This document shows positions 6,792 through 13,175 of a stretch of 13,175 nucleotides of DNA, piece by piece. Source of the DNA: Rhodospirillales bacterium (GTDB lineage: Bacteria; Pseudomonadota; Alphaproteobacteria; Rhodospirillales_A; JACZKS01). The stretch spans positions 1 to 13,175 of the forward strand of contig JABGRG010000108.1 in the NCBI GenBank assembly GCA_018648445.1, written 5' to 3'. Made by a program: the position numbers and the translations under genes. Each line of letters opens with the position of its first letter. Within the stretch, counting starts at the first letter, position 1. The notes beneath the pieces are model-generated. The model searched no databases. It saw nothing but the letters and a program-made list of their open reading frames with translations, and was not told the origin of the DNA.

Positions 6792-7613
6792 GGCGCCGTA
6801 TTCGGGATGGTCGGGTTCGATATATCCGTGCCGGATCAAAAAATCGATCACCACCAGAGCGCAGTTAAACTTGAAATCCTCGGTCGTGCGAACGGTTTCG
6901 GCGACATCCCGTATGGGCCGCAGCTCGAAGGCCTCGACCTCGCCATCCGTGTTTTCGGGCACGAAATCGGGCGGCAGTTCCAGATCGTAGATGAACTCAA
7001 CGTCGCGGCGCAGGCCTTCGGTCCGCTCAAAACAATAGGAAACGGCGCTGACGCCAACCGCCCTTGCCGCCAGCTCTTGGGGAATTCCCGCTTCCTCGCC
7101 GCATTCCTTGATCAGGTTGTCGCGCAACGACAATCCGGCGGGCTGGCCTCCGGCGACAATCTGATCCAGTTTTCCCGGCCCGGCATATTTCGACATGGAC
7201 CGTTTGGCCACCCACATGGACACCTCGTCGCCCTGGCGAACGAAGCCGTTAAGGTGAACGCCGTAAGCGCGCACGCCGAAGGTCGCGACACAGGCACGCT
7301 CCATATTCATGACAGGTGGCGCGGAAAACGACCGCGAAACCGGAAAGAACTCGTCCCGCCACCCGGCAAAATGGCCCGACTGGCGCAGTTGCGATAAGAC
7401 ATCATGGACCGACCGGGTGCGGCCATGGAAATCGGAAAGCTGGGCATCAAGCCGCACACAATCGCGCGCGATGCGGAACACATCCGGGAATTCGCCCAGC
7501 ACGTCCGCAAACCCGCGCCCGATCAGACCAACCTCGACGCCATCCACCATAAACGGCGCATAGGCCATCGGATCGAAGGACGCACACGCTTCGATGCGGT
7601 CAAGAAAGCTCAC
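6759..7613 (-). CDS. DUF4743/NUDIX hydrolase (Tnr3-like)
   Basis: This is a 284-aa protein with an N-terminal DUF4743-type region (about 1-110) and a C-terminal NUDIX domain (about 111-265). The NUDIX box is at 155-177: the core reads KECGEEAGI (residues 169-177), so the metal-binding Glu170, Glu173 and Glu174 are kept, while the usual first Glu of GX5E is not, as in relatives I recall. This architecture matches the NUDIX part of fission-yeast Tnr3 and plant NUDT20/24-like enzymes, some of which hydrolyse damaged thiamine diphosphate; applying that activity here is inference. The likely start is GTG 7613, 16 bases after the stop of the ACT-like gene, so the two form a unit; the ribosome site is weak. 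The stop lies inside the convergent gluQRS. No thiamine gene is visible nearby. Confidence 0.87.
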   Translation of the reverse strand: MSFLDRIEACASFDPMAYAPFMVDGVEVGLIGRGFADVLGEFPDVFRIARDCVRLDAQLSDFHGRTRSVHDVLSQLRQSGHFAGWRDEFFPVSRSFSAPPVMNMERACVATFGVRAYGVHLNGFVRQGDEVSMWVAKRSMSKYAGPGKLDQIVAGGQPAGLSLRDNLIKECGEEAGIPQELAARAVGVSAVSYCFERTEGLRRDVEFIYDLELPPDFVPENTDGEVEAFELRPIRDVAETVRTTEDFKFNCALVVIDFLIRHGYIEPDHPEYGALIHGLRQGRA

Positions 7614-7629
7614 CGGGCGGCCCTGCGGC

Positions 7630-7929
7630 TCATGCGGCGGCGGATCGGCGTTTTTCCGAGGTCATCACGCAGCCCACGCAAACCAATTGACGAAGGGCCT
7701 GGGCCACCAATTCGGCCATCCGGGGCTCGACATCGGCCAATTGAACGTCGATCTGAATTTCCTCGGAATCTGCGCCGCAAAGGGTGCTGTGCCAGACACT
7801 GGGGATCAAACCACGGCGGGTGAAGACTTCGAGCACGCGGGGCATTACCGACGGGTCGACGGGCGCGTGAACGGAATAACATGCGGTGTTATACGATGGC
7901 GATGAAACGGATTTGGGCATAGCAGACAT
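7630..7929 (-). CDS. Small ACT-domain-like protein
   Basis: This is a 99-aa protein that looks like a single ACT domain (about residues 16-90). Pattern: YSVHAPVDPSVMPRVLEVF, then RRGLIPS, then a polar strand EIQIDVQLADVEP, a helix, and ALRQLVCVGCV. This resembles the ACT part of the acetolactate synthase regulatory subunit (IlvH/IlvN/IlvM type), with the typical Rvl..f.RRG signature. ACT domains usually bind amino acids and regulate an enzyme. No acetolactate synthase gene is present, and the protein is too short for a full IlvH. The first gene of a unit with the NUDIX hydrolase, it has ATG 7929 with GGAAG about 10 bases upstream; a second ATG three codons on is possible. Family assignment is from pattern only and the ligand is unknown. 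Confidence 0.7.
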   Translation of the reverse strand: MSAMPKSVSSPSYNTACYSVHAPVDPSVMPRVLEVFTRRGLIPSVWHSTLCGADSEEIQIDVQLADVEPRMAELVAQALRQLVCVGCVMTSEKRRSAAA

Positions 7930-8002
7930 GACAAAACGACTTCCATTCTCGGGTTTCGTAAAGCGGCGAAGTTCCCGGACCTCAGGCGAGGGCCGGGCGC
8001 GT

Positions 8003-8015
8003 AATTCGCCGAATT
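8003..8015. promoter_or_regulatory. Palindrome upstream of the ACT/NUDIX unit
   Basis: A perfect 13-base dyad (AATTCG-C-CGAATT) lies 74 bases before the ACT-like start, in the 244-bp gap between that gene and the divergent gene at 8174. It has the size of a small regulator operator. Otherwise the gap shows only a G+C-rich imperfect hairpin (7974-7997) and no convincing promoter on either strand. Confidence 0.25.
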
Positions 8016-8173
8016 TCGATTGCCGAGCTTGGTAGTCGTTTGTTCATAATGACTTGATCATACCCGCCACGCGCTCCGGGTCAAGGTGTGTTTGTTACGC
8101 TGTGTCTTGTCATCGGTGCGCGGCTATGCCAGCTTGGGGGTGTAGCGGTCACATAAATTGGTTTGAGGAAACC

Positions 8174-8632
8174 ATGAAAATATCTGTTGGCAGGACTGAA
8201 AAGGGCGCCATTTCGATCGCATTCGGCGAGACGAAGGTCGAATTGAACATGGCTGAAACCAAGACCTTGCTTTTGGAACTGACCAAAGTTCTGCTCCCCG
8301 GAGCCGCTGCGGCCAAAAAACCGGCGGATCGTGCCAGCGTGCTGGTTAAGAAATTCCGGACCGCCAACGACGTCGGCATACAGAAGCTCCTGCGCGTCGC
8401 CGATCACGACGATCTCGTGGCTCTTTTGAAGTTCGGCGAAAACGATACCCAGCTCACCGGAAAGATTTACGGAAATATGAGCGAAAAATCCCGGAAGATC
8501 TTCGTTGAAGACCTTTCCTACCGTTTCAAGGACAACATCAGCGACGATGATCTGGGCGCGGCCGTAACCCGCCTTGCCGTCACCACGCGGCAGCTTGAGG
8601 ACGACGGATCGCTGGTCTACGCCGAGAGTTGA
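8174..8632 (+). CDS. Stand-alone FliG C-terminal-domain-like protein
   Basis: This is a 152-aa protein. Residues about 66-148 follow the FliG C-terminal pattern closely: IQKLLRVADHDDLVALLK, then KIYGNMSEK, then VEDL, and finally a helix ending RQLEDDGSLVY (compare LLR..D...L..ALK, NMS.R, L.DDL, R.LA..GE in FliG). By eye, four of the five charged torque residues of E. coli FliG have charge-conserving matches: K86 for K264, K105 for R281, and E112/D113 for D288/D289; R297 is replaced (N121). The N-terminal and middle FliG domains are absent. The first 43 residues (MKISVGRTEKGAISIAFG...) look like a short beta-rich part plus a helix. Start ATG 8174 has GAGGA a few bases before it. It is divergent from the ACT/NUDIX unit and converges on gcrA. 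No other flagellar gene is near, so a motor role is only a guess; it may instead use the fold elsewhere. Confidence 0.75.
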   Translation: MKISVGRTEKGAISIAFGETKVELNMAETKTLLLELTKVLLPGAAAAKKPADRASVLVKKFRTANDVGIQKLLRVADHDDLVALLKFGENDTQLTGKIYGNMSEKSRKIFVEDLSYRFKDNISDDDLGAAVTRLAVTTRQLEDDGSLVYAES

Positions 8633-8641
8633 CGATTGGCC

Positions 8642-8673
8642 GCAGCAGCCGGCTAAGCCGCTGCAGTCTTTTT
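8642..8673 (+). terminator. Possible terminator of the FliG-C-like gene, inside the end of gcrA
   Basis: Ten bases after the stop, a stem (8645-8653 with 8657-8664, one bulged C, loop TAA) is followed within a few bases by TTTTT (8669-8673). It overlaps the last codons and stop of the convergent gcrA, whose Ala-rich tail explains some of the G+C, so it could be partly coincidental. Confidence 0.4.
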
Positions 8674-9069
8674 CGCCGCTGCCGCAGGCCTTGCCGCCGG
8701 GGTCGTATCCTTGTTATTTCGTTCCTTACCGCTGACATACGCCATGGCGCAATGATCCGCGCAGTAGGGCTTGCTGGGCACGGTGGGCTTGCCGCAGAAC
8801 TGGAAATCAGGGGTGCCTGGCTCGCCGTGGGGCCAGCTGCACATACCCGAGCGAAGTTCCCGCAGGCGAATGATTTTCGGCTTTTCGGGCTTCGGCGCAG
8901 CCTTCTTGCGGATAGGCGATTGCCGCTTGGTCAATCCCATGCGGTGGGCCTTGCCGACGACGGCGTTCTTCGTCGTGCCTAGCTTGCGGCCAATTTCGCT
9001 GGTGGGGAGACCTTCGTTCCAAAGACGGATGAGTTCCGCGACTTGGGTTTCTGTCCAATCAACTGCCAT
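8653..9069 (-). CDS. gcrA: GcrA family cell-cycle regulator
   Basis: This is a 138-aa GcrA, an alphaproteobacterial protein that binds RNA polymerase sigma70 holoenzyme and activates promoters carrying CcrM-methylated GANTC sites. N-terminal signature: WTETQVAELIRLWNEGLPTS followed by EIGRKLG and KNAVVGKAHRMGL (residues 5-46), a helix-turn-helix. The C-terminal part has a conserved Cys/His set (C77 in MCSWPHGEP, C92 in FCG, C103 and H106 in YCADH). The linker and Ala-rich tail are short, so it is smaller than Caulobacter GcrA (about 170 aa). ATG 9069 lies after an A-rich run with no clear Shine-Dalgarno site. Upstream is a perfect hairpin (9093-9111). It converges with the FliG-C-like gene, 20 bases apart. 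The family is firm; its targets in this organism are not seen. Confidence 0.93.
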   Translation of the reverse strand: MAVDWTETQVAELIRLWNEGLPTSEIGRKLGTTKNAVVGKAHRMGLTKRQSPIRKKAAPKPEKPKIIRLRELRSGMCSWPHGEPGTPDFQFCGKPTVPSKPYCADHCAMAYVSGKERNNKDTTPAARPAAAAKKTAAA

Positions 9070-9092
9070 TTTTTTGATATCTTTTTGTCACG

Positions 9093-9111
9093 CCGACCAA
9101 AAACGGGTCGG
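9093..9111. promoter_or_regulatory. Hairpin in the gcrA leader
   Basis: CCGACC (9093-9098) and GGTCGG (9106-9111) form a perfect 6-bp stem with a 7-base loop, 24 bases before the gcrA start. On the minus strand the loop reads CGTTTTT, then the stem, then an A-rich run to the ATG. It could be a leader structure or an operator. I find no strong -35/-10 pair for gcrA upstream. Confidence 0.35.
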
Positions 9112-9243
9112 ACATTATGTTATGGGCCATATTTTGGGCCTGGGACGACATCTCCCAACCGCCACGTCGATGATGCCGACGGGGGTGCGCGCGGATATTT
9201 ACAGCACATGGACGTTTCAGGCAAGTACCGCGCCGAAAGATTG

Positions 9244-9274
9244 TTGGCCCCGGCAACCGGGCAACCGATATAAT
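9244..9274 (+). promoter_or_regulatory. Promoter of the mutase gene
   Basis: A perfect TATAAT (9269-9274) lies 19 bases from TTGGCC (9244-9249), a long spacer for a sigma70 pair. The spacer contains a direct tandem repeat of GGCAACCG (9252-9259 and 9260-9267), which could be a regulator site or chance. The start would fall near 9281, about 20 bases before the ATG, with GGGAGG in between. Confidence 0.5.
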
Positions 9275-9300
9275 CGGCCGGGAAAACGCGGGAGGCATTG

Positions 9301-11448
9301 ATGTCCGGTTCGGAAAATGAAGGCGTCGAATTGTGGAAAGAACGTGCGGCTGCTGAATTAAAGGGCCGCAGCGCTGACGATCTTGTTTGGCAGACGCCGG
9401 AAGGTCTGCCGATCAAAGCGCTGTATACGGCTGCCGATCTGGAGGCGCTTTCCGATACCGATACCCTGCCGGGATCGCCGCCTTTCGTGCGCGGGCCACG
9501 GGCCACCATGTACGCGGGCCGCCCGTGGACGATCCGCCAATATGCGGGCTTTTCGACAGCCGAGGAAACCAATGCTTTTTTCCGGGACAATCTGGCGGCG
9601 GGTCAAAAGGGACTGTCGGTGGCATTCGATCTGGCCACCCACCGGGGGTACGATTCCGATCACCCACGGGTTGTCGGCGATGTTGGCAAGGCGGGCGTGG
9701 CCATTGATTCCGTTGCCGACATGAAAATCCTGTTTGACGGCATTCCGCTGGATAAAATGAGTGTATCCATGACCATGAACGGCGCCGTCCTGCCGGTGCT
9801 GGCGGGCTTTATCGTCGCCGCCGAGGAACAAGGCGTGGCGGCCGAAAAACTGTCGGGCACCATCCAGAATGACATCCTCAAGGAGTTCATGGTCCGCAAC
9901 ACCTATATCTATCCGCCCGCGCCCAGCATGCGCATTGTCGCCGACATCATCGCCTACTGCGCGGGCAACATGCCGCGTTTCAACCCCATTTCCATTTCCG
10001 GCTACCACATGCACGAAGCGGGCGCGACCGCCGTGCAGGAACTTGCCTTCACCCTGGCCGACGGTCTGGAATACGTGGGCGCGGCACTGGCCACCGGGAT
10101 GAAAATCGATGCCTTCGCGCCGCGCCTCAGTTTCTTTTTCGCCATCGGAATGAACTTCTTTATGGAAGTCGCCAAACTGCGTGCTGCGCGGCTTTTGTGG
10201 GCCGAGTTGATGGGGCAGTTCAAGCCTGCGGACCCACGTTCGTCCATGCTGCGCACCCATTGCCAGACGTCTGGCGTGTCGCTTTCCGAACATGACGCCT
10301 ACAATAACGTGGTGCGCACCACCATCGAGGCCATGGCCGCCGTGATGGGCGGCACCCAAAGCCTGCACACCAATGCGCTGGATGAAGCCATGGCCCTGCC
10401 GACGCCGTTTTCGGCGCGCATCGCGCGCAACACGCAACTGATATTGGCCGAGGAAACGGGCATTCCCAAGGTCGTCGATCCGCTGGGCGGCAGCTTTTAC
10501 GTGGAAAGCCTGACCCATTCCATCGCCGCCGAAGCGCGCAAGCTGATCGGCGAGGTTGAGGAAATGGGCGGCATGACCAAGGCGGTCGAAGCGGGAATGC
10601 CAAAACACCGCATCGAGGCCGCCGCCGCGCGCAGGCAGGCACGGATCGACCGGGCCGAAGACACGGTCATCGGCGTCAACAAGTACCGCCCCGAGGTTGA
10701 CGAAGACATCGACATTCTGGTGATCGACAACGCCGAAGTGCGCAAATCCCAGATCAAACGATTGGGACAGGTGCGCAAAGCGCGCGACGAAGCGGCCTGC
10801 CAGCGGGCGCTGGAGGCGCTTACATCCGCCGCCGCGTCCGGTGATGGCAATTTGCTGGAACTCTCGGTCATCGCCACGCGCGCGCGCGCCACGGTGGGGG
10901 AAATTTCGGACGCGCTGGAGACGGTGTTCACACGCTATCGGGCGCAAACGAGCACTATCTCGGGCGTCTACGGCGCGGCTTTTGAAGGGGATGAAATGTT
11001 CGCCGAAATTCGCAAGGAAGTCGCAGCATTCGCCGAAACCGAAGGCCGCAGGCCGCGTATGCTGGTGGTCAAGCTGGGCCAGGACGGCCATGACCGTGGC
11101 GCGCGCGTTATCGCCACGGCCTTTGCCGACATCGGCTTCGATGTGGATATCGGCCCGCTGTTTGAAACCCCCGCCGAAGCCGCCCGCGAGGCAGCCGAAA
11201 ACGACGTTCACGTCATCGGCGTTTCGACCCAGGCCGGCGGCCACAAAACCCTGGTGCCGGAACTGATCCGCGAACTGGCAAAGGCCGACGCGGGCGACAT
11301 CGCCGTCGTTTGCGGCGGCATCATCCCCACGGCGGATCACCAATTCCTTCAAGAAGCCGGTGTCGCCGCCACCTTCGGCCCCGGCACCCACATCCCCACG
11401 GCGGCGCTGGAGATTTTGGGGGTAATTAAAGGCAAACTGTCGCCGTAA
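9301..11448 (+). CDS. scpA: Methylmalonyl-CoA mutase (adenosylcobalamin-dependent)
   Basis: This 715-aa enzyme interconverts (R)-methylmalonyl-CoA and succinyl-CoA using coenzyme B12, closing propionyl-CoA breakdown and the ethylmalonyl-CoA type pathways. The substrate-binding barrel fills about residues 1-560; [19 protein letters not shown] lies at 69-87, with [16 protein letters not shown] and [10 protein letters not shown] following. The B12-binding domain is at the C terminus: D595-x-H597-xx-G600 in [11 protein letters not shown] (His597 as axial ligand), GVSTQAGGH and VVCGGIIP. Catalytic and cobalamin domains in one chain of about 715 aa fit the homodimeric or large-subunit form; there is no small mutase subunit beside it. 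The start is ATG 9301 with GGGAGG 5 bases upstream; a TTG one codon earlier is unlikely. The gene is also called mutB, mcmA or bhbA in relatives. The partner epimerase, carboxylase and MeaB genes are not in the window. Confidence 0.97.
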   Translation: MSGSENEGVELWKERAAAELKGRSADDLVWQTPEGLPIKALYTAADLEALSDTDTLPGSPPFVRGPRATMYAGRPWTIRQYAGFSTAEETNAFFRDNLAAGQKGLSVAFDLATHRGYDSDHPRVVGDVGKAGVAIDSVADMKILFDGIPLDKMSVSMTMNGAVLPVLAGFIVAAEEQGVAAEKLSGTIQNDILKEFMVRNTYIYPPAPSMRIVADIIAYCAGNMPRFNPISISGYHMHEAGATAVQELAFTLADGLEYVGAALATGMKIDAFAPRLSFFFAIGMNFFMEVAKLRAARLLWAELMGQFKPADPRSSMLRTHCQTSGVSLSEHDAYNNVVRTTIEAMAAVMGGTQSLHTNALDEAMALPTPFSARIARNTQLILAEETGIPKVVDPLGGSFYVESLTHSIAAEARKLIGEVEEMGGMTKAVEAGMPKHRIEAAAARRQARIDRAEDTVIGVNKYRPEVDEDIDILVIDNAEVRKSQIKRLGQVRKARDEAACQRALEALTSAAASGDGNLLELSVIATRARATVGEISDALETVFTRYRAQTSTISGVYGAAFEGDEMFAEIRKEVAAFAETEGRRPRMLVVKLGQDGHDRGARVIATAFADIGFDVDIGPLFETPAEAAREAAENDVHVIGVSTQAGGHKTLVPELIRELAKADAGDIAVVCGGIIPTADHQFLQEAGVAATFGPGTHIPTAALEILGVIKGKLSP

Positions 11449-11527
11449 CCCCGATGATTGAATTTGAGATATGCGATATTTCGGCTTATCCTGAACAACG
11501 TTGGGTTTAACGGAAGTTTATCGGCGC

Positions 11528-12916
11528 ATGAAAAGTATATTGCCCGTTTTCTGGATGATGGTTTGCCTGTTGGCGACGTTTCCCGGCATGGCTGACGATG
11601 TGCGTCTGCAGCACCTCATTTTGCAAGCGCAAGAGGCGATTGCGCGCAACGACGATGCGGAAAAGCACCGTGTTGTTGGTGAAATATATGAGCTGACGAC
11701 AGGCATGGACCCCACGTTTAAAGATTCGACCGAATCTCTTTCTGATGAAGAATACGAAAAGCGGAGATGTCTCTATCACAAGGCCATCGCGCCACTGCGC
11801 ACTCGGGAAGAGCTTGAGGTCATTCGCCATGAAGAACGGTTTTATGCGTACATAGCGGTCCAACAGGGAGAGACGGAAGACGAGGATTTGCGCATTAGAA
11901 TGGAATGCGTGCAGGACAACGGCGAGCCTGTGCCCGAAGCCAAGGCCATGCATGAAGGCCTTGCCTGGGTAAAACGATTTATTGAATCCGACATCGCCGA
12001 AGCGCAAACCATGGCGCGGGAATACGACGAACTTAGTAAACTCCATCCGGACGACACCACTTATAAGTGGTTGAACATTGTGATGAACGCGTATGTTTAT
12101 CGTAAACGCGCTGAACTTGATCCCAAAAACTCAGAACAACGGTTGATCGCGCGCAACAATGAAGCGGAAAGAGACCGTATTTTTTCTGAAATATTTGAGC
12201 AGACGACAGGCCAGGACGCCAAGCTTGAAACTTTGCGTGATTCTCTTTCTCCTGAAGAATATGAAAAGCGGGCATGTCTCTATTTCAAGGCCACTGCGCC
12301 ACTGCACACCCAAGAAGAACTTGAGCATCTCGGCCATGAAGCACGGATTGATGCATACAGATTTATAACGCTGGAGAAGACGGAAACCAACGCTTTGCGC
12401 ATTAGAATGAAGTGCGTGCAAGACACCGGCGACCCTGTGCCCGAAGCCAAGGCCCTGCGTGAAGGTTTTGCCTGGGCAAAGCGACTGCATGAATCCGACA
12501 TCGCTGAAACAAATTCCGTCGCGCAGGAATACGAAGCCCTTAGCAAACGCCATCCCGGCAATGAAATGTATCAGTGGTTTCACTTTTTGATGAGCTCGCT
12601 CGTTGACCAAAAACGAGCAAAACGTGATCGTGAAGAATCAATGCGAGATTTGGAAATTTCGACCTTTCGCATGACCCTAGCGCAACAGGCCAACCGGGGC
12701 GATGTTGCCGCGCAGTTGGAGATCGCGCGGCATCTCGAAACCGGCAACAAGTTCGAACAGAACACACATTTCGCTTATTATTGGTACAAACGCGCCCAGC
12801 AAAATGGCGGGGGAGAAGAAGCCCAAAAAGGAATGGACAGACTGCTCCCCCCGTTAACCGAGATCGATCTTATGCGGGTCAAACATTGGCTCGAAGATAA
12901 AATCCCCATGTATTGA
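11528..12916 (+). CDS. Exported protein with internal duplication and Sel1-like tail, function unknown
   Basis: This is a 462-aa protein. It starts MKSILPVFWMMVCLLATFPGMA, a clear signal peptide with likely cleavage after Ala22, so the protein is probably periplasmic. Two tandem units of 169 residues follow (39-207 and 208-376), about half identical by eye and with no gaps; shared blocks include SLS.EEYEKR, EEL, LRIRM, PVPEAKA and ESDIAE. Residues about 380-430 (MTLAQQANRGDVAAQLEIA, then YYWYKRAQQNG) look like one Sel1-type alpha-hairpin repeat; Sel1 proteins are usually scaffolds. I do not recognise the duplicated unit; it looks helical and charged, with one Cys per copy in the RCLY/ACLY block and another in CVQD. 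ATG 11528 is preferred over TTG 11501 because it gives a standard signal peptide; GGAAG is 12 bases upstream. The gene is more A+T-rich than its neighbours, so it may be accessory. Confidence 0.75.
   Translation: MKSILPVFWMMVCLLATFPGMADDVRLQHLILQAQEAIARNDDAEKHRVVGEIYELTTGMDPTFKDSTESLSDEEYEKRRCLYHKAIAPLRTREELEVIRHEERFYAYIAVQQGETEDEDLRIRMECVQDNGEPVPEAKAMHEGLAWVKRFIESDIAEAQTMAREYDELSKLHPDDTTYKWLNIVMNAYVYRKRAELDPKNSEQRLIARNNEAERDRIFSEIFEQTTGQDAKLETLRDSLSPEEYEKRACLYFKATAPLHTQEELEHLGHEARIDAYRFITLEKTETNALRIRMKCVQDTGDPVPEAKALREGFAWAKRLHESDIAETNSVAQEYEALSKRHPGNEMYQWFHFLMSSLVDQKRAKRDREESMRDLEISTFRMTLAQQANRGDVAAQLEIARHLETGNKFEQNTHFAYYWYKRAQQNGGGEEAQKGMDRLLPPLTEIDLMRVKHWLEDKIPMY
11642..12148 (+). repeat. 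Tandem repeat unit 1 inside the exported protein gene
   Basis: First of two direct 507-base units; the second runs 12149-12655. Register is exact at both ends: GCGCGCAAC recurs at 11642 and 12149, and CGCATTAGAATG at 11891 and 12398. Similarity is visible at the DNA level, so the duplication is not ancient. Confidence 0.8.
12149..12655 (+). repeat. Tandem repeat unit 2 inside the exported protein gene
   Basis: Second copy of the 507-base unit, in the same reading frame with no net insertion or deletion (169 codons). The match fades after the KRA..D block (about 12105-12123 against 12612-12630), so the true 3' boundary is approximate. Confidence 0.8.
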
Positions 12917-12933
12917 GTTGGCTGTTTTCGAGG

Positions 12934-13139
12934 CTACTTGTTTTTCTCTAAACAGGCCTGATATCGCCGTGAAAACTCCTCAGCGTTTCGTCGAAGGTTC
13001 TCCCGTTTGTACTCAAGCTTTTGGAGAACCGTTTTATTCTTGGCGAGCGTTCGTTGGTTTATCTCAATCGCTTGTTCAACTATTTCCAATCTTTTATGGA
13101 GTTTTAATATCTCACGCCTACTTAGCCCACATTATTCAT
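12934..13139 (-). pseudogene. Possible frame-disrupted small coiled-coil gene
   Basis: On the minus strand a frame is open from 13131 down to a TAG at 12934-12936. It reads like real protein: LSRREILKLHKRL, then EQAIEINQRTLAKNK, then LQKLEYKRENLRRNAEEF, a strongly charged helix with coiled-coil spacing. It has no ATG or GTG of its own; the first usual start is TTG 13089, without a ribosome site. Just upstream, ATG 13139 opens M-N-N-V-G and then stops. Adding one G to the GGG run (plus-strand CCC 13126-13128) would join the two into a 68-aa protein. This could be a real frameshift, a sequencing error in a short homopolymer, or chance. It converges on the exported-protein gene, 17 bases from its stop. 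Confidence 0.35.
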
Positions 13140-13175
13140 GACTACCGTCTTATTTGATCGGGGCATACGGCATCA

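Noticed and set aside
7974..7997. G+C-rich hairpin (CCCGG-a-CCTC, loop AGGC) as a terminator
   Set aside because: One mismatch and no T tract on either strand, and no gene ends next to it; kept only as an unexplained structure.
8054..8173. Forty extra N-terminal codons for the FliG-C-like gene
   Set aside because: The upstream part has no ribosome site and many Cys; ATG 8174 has GAGGA at good spacing.
9358..11391. 677-codon open frame on the minus strand opposite the mutase gene
   Set aside because: It is the mirror of a well-supported gene in high-G+C DNA; the translation is rich in His, Gly and Arg with no recognisable domain or ribosome site.
12918..13157. 79-codon plus-strand frame after the exported protein gene
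   Set aside because: TTG start without a ribosome site, and the opposite strand has a more protein-like coiled-coil frame over the same bases.

Overview
The window looks like chromosomal DNA of a free-living alphaproteobacterium, most likely in or near the Rhodospirillales. Supporting signs are about 60% G+C by eye, the purL-bolA-grxD order, a GcrA-type cell-cycle regulator (a family essentially confined to Alphaproteobacteria), a GluQRS paralogue, and a single-chain homodimer-type methylmalonyl-CoA mutase. The genus cannot be fixed from the sequence. There is no rRNA, tRNA, CRISPR array, insertion sequence or phage gene. Most of the window is housekeeping, and I do not see a complete new multi-gene system.

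Layout. Positions 1-3235 (+) are a tight run: the 3' part of purQ, purL (ATGA overlap), a BolA-family gene and the monothiol glutaredoxin grxD. An 11-bp hairpin at 3258-3289 ends the run and separates it from the convergent rpsD (ribosomal protein uS4, minus strand). rpsD has a very good sigma70-type promoter (4030-4057) and a foldable leader of about 90 nt. A 60-codon plus-strand gene with a perfect AGGAGG site (4316-4498) faces an HNH nuclease gene (4503-5066, minus). Then come an alpha/beta-hydrolase carboxylesterase (minus) and the divergent gluQRS (+).

The 3' end of gluQRS overlaps that of a DUF4743/NUDIX hydrolase (minus), which lies in a two-gene unit behind a small ACT-like protein. 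On the other side is a 152-aa protein (8174-8632, +) whose second half resembles the C-terminal torque-generating domain of the flagellar switch protein FliG, but without the rest of FliG. It converges on gcrA (8653-9069, minus). scpA/mutase (9301-11448, +) follows. After it comes a more A+T-rich gene for a probably exported protein (11528-12916, +) made of two tandem copies of a 169-residue unit plus a Sel1-like tail. The last 260 bases hold what may be a frame-disrupted small coiled-coil gene on the minus strand.

How the genes relate. PurQ and PurL are the two catalytic subunits of formylglycinamidine synthase (purine synthesis). BolA and GrxD form the known BolA/CGFS-glutaredoxin [2Fe-2S] pair. 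rpsD and gluQRS serve translation. ScpA feeds propionyl-CoA carbon into succinyl-CoA. GcrA regulates CcrM-methylated (GANTC) promoters. The items most worth a second look are the stand-alone FliG-C-like protein, the rpsD leader, the internally duplicated exported protein, the 60-aa basic protein and the broken frame at the right edge.
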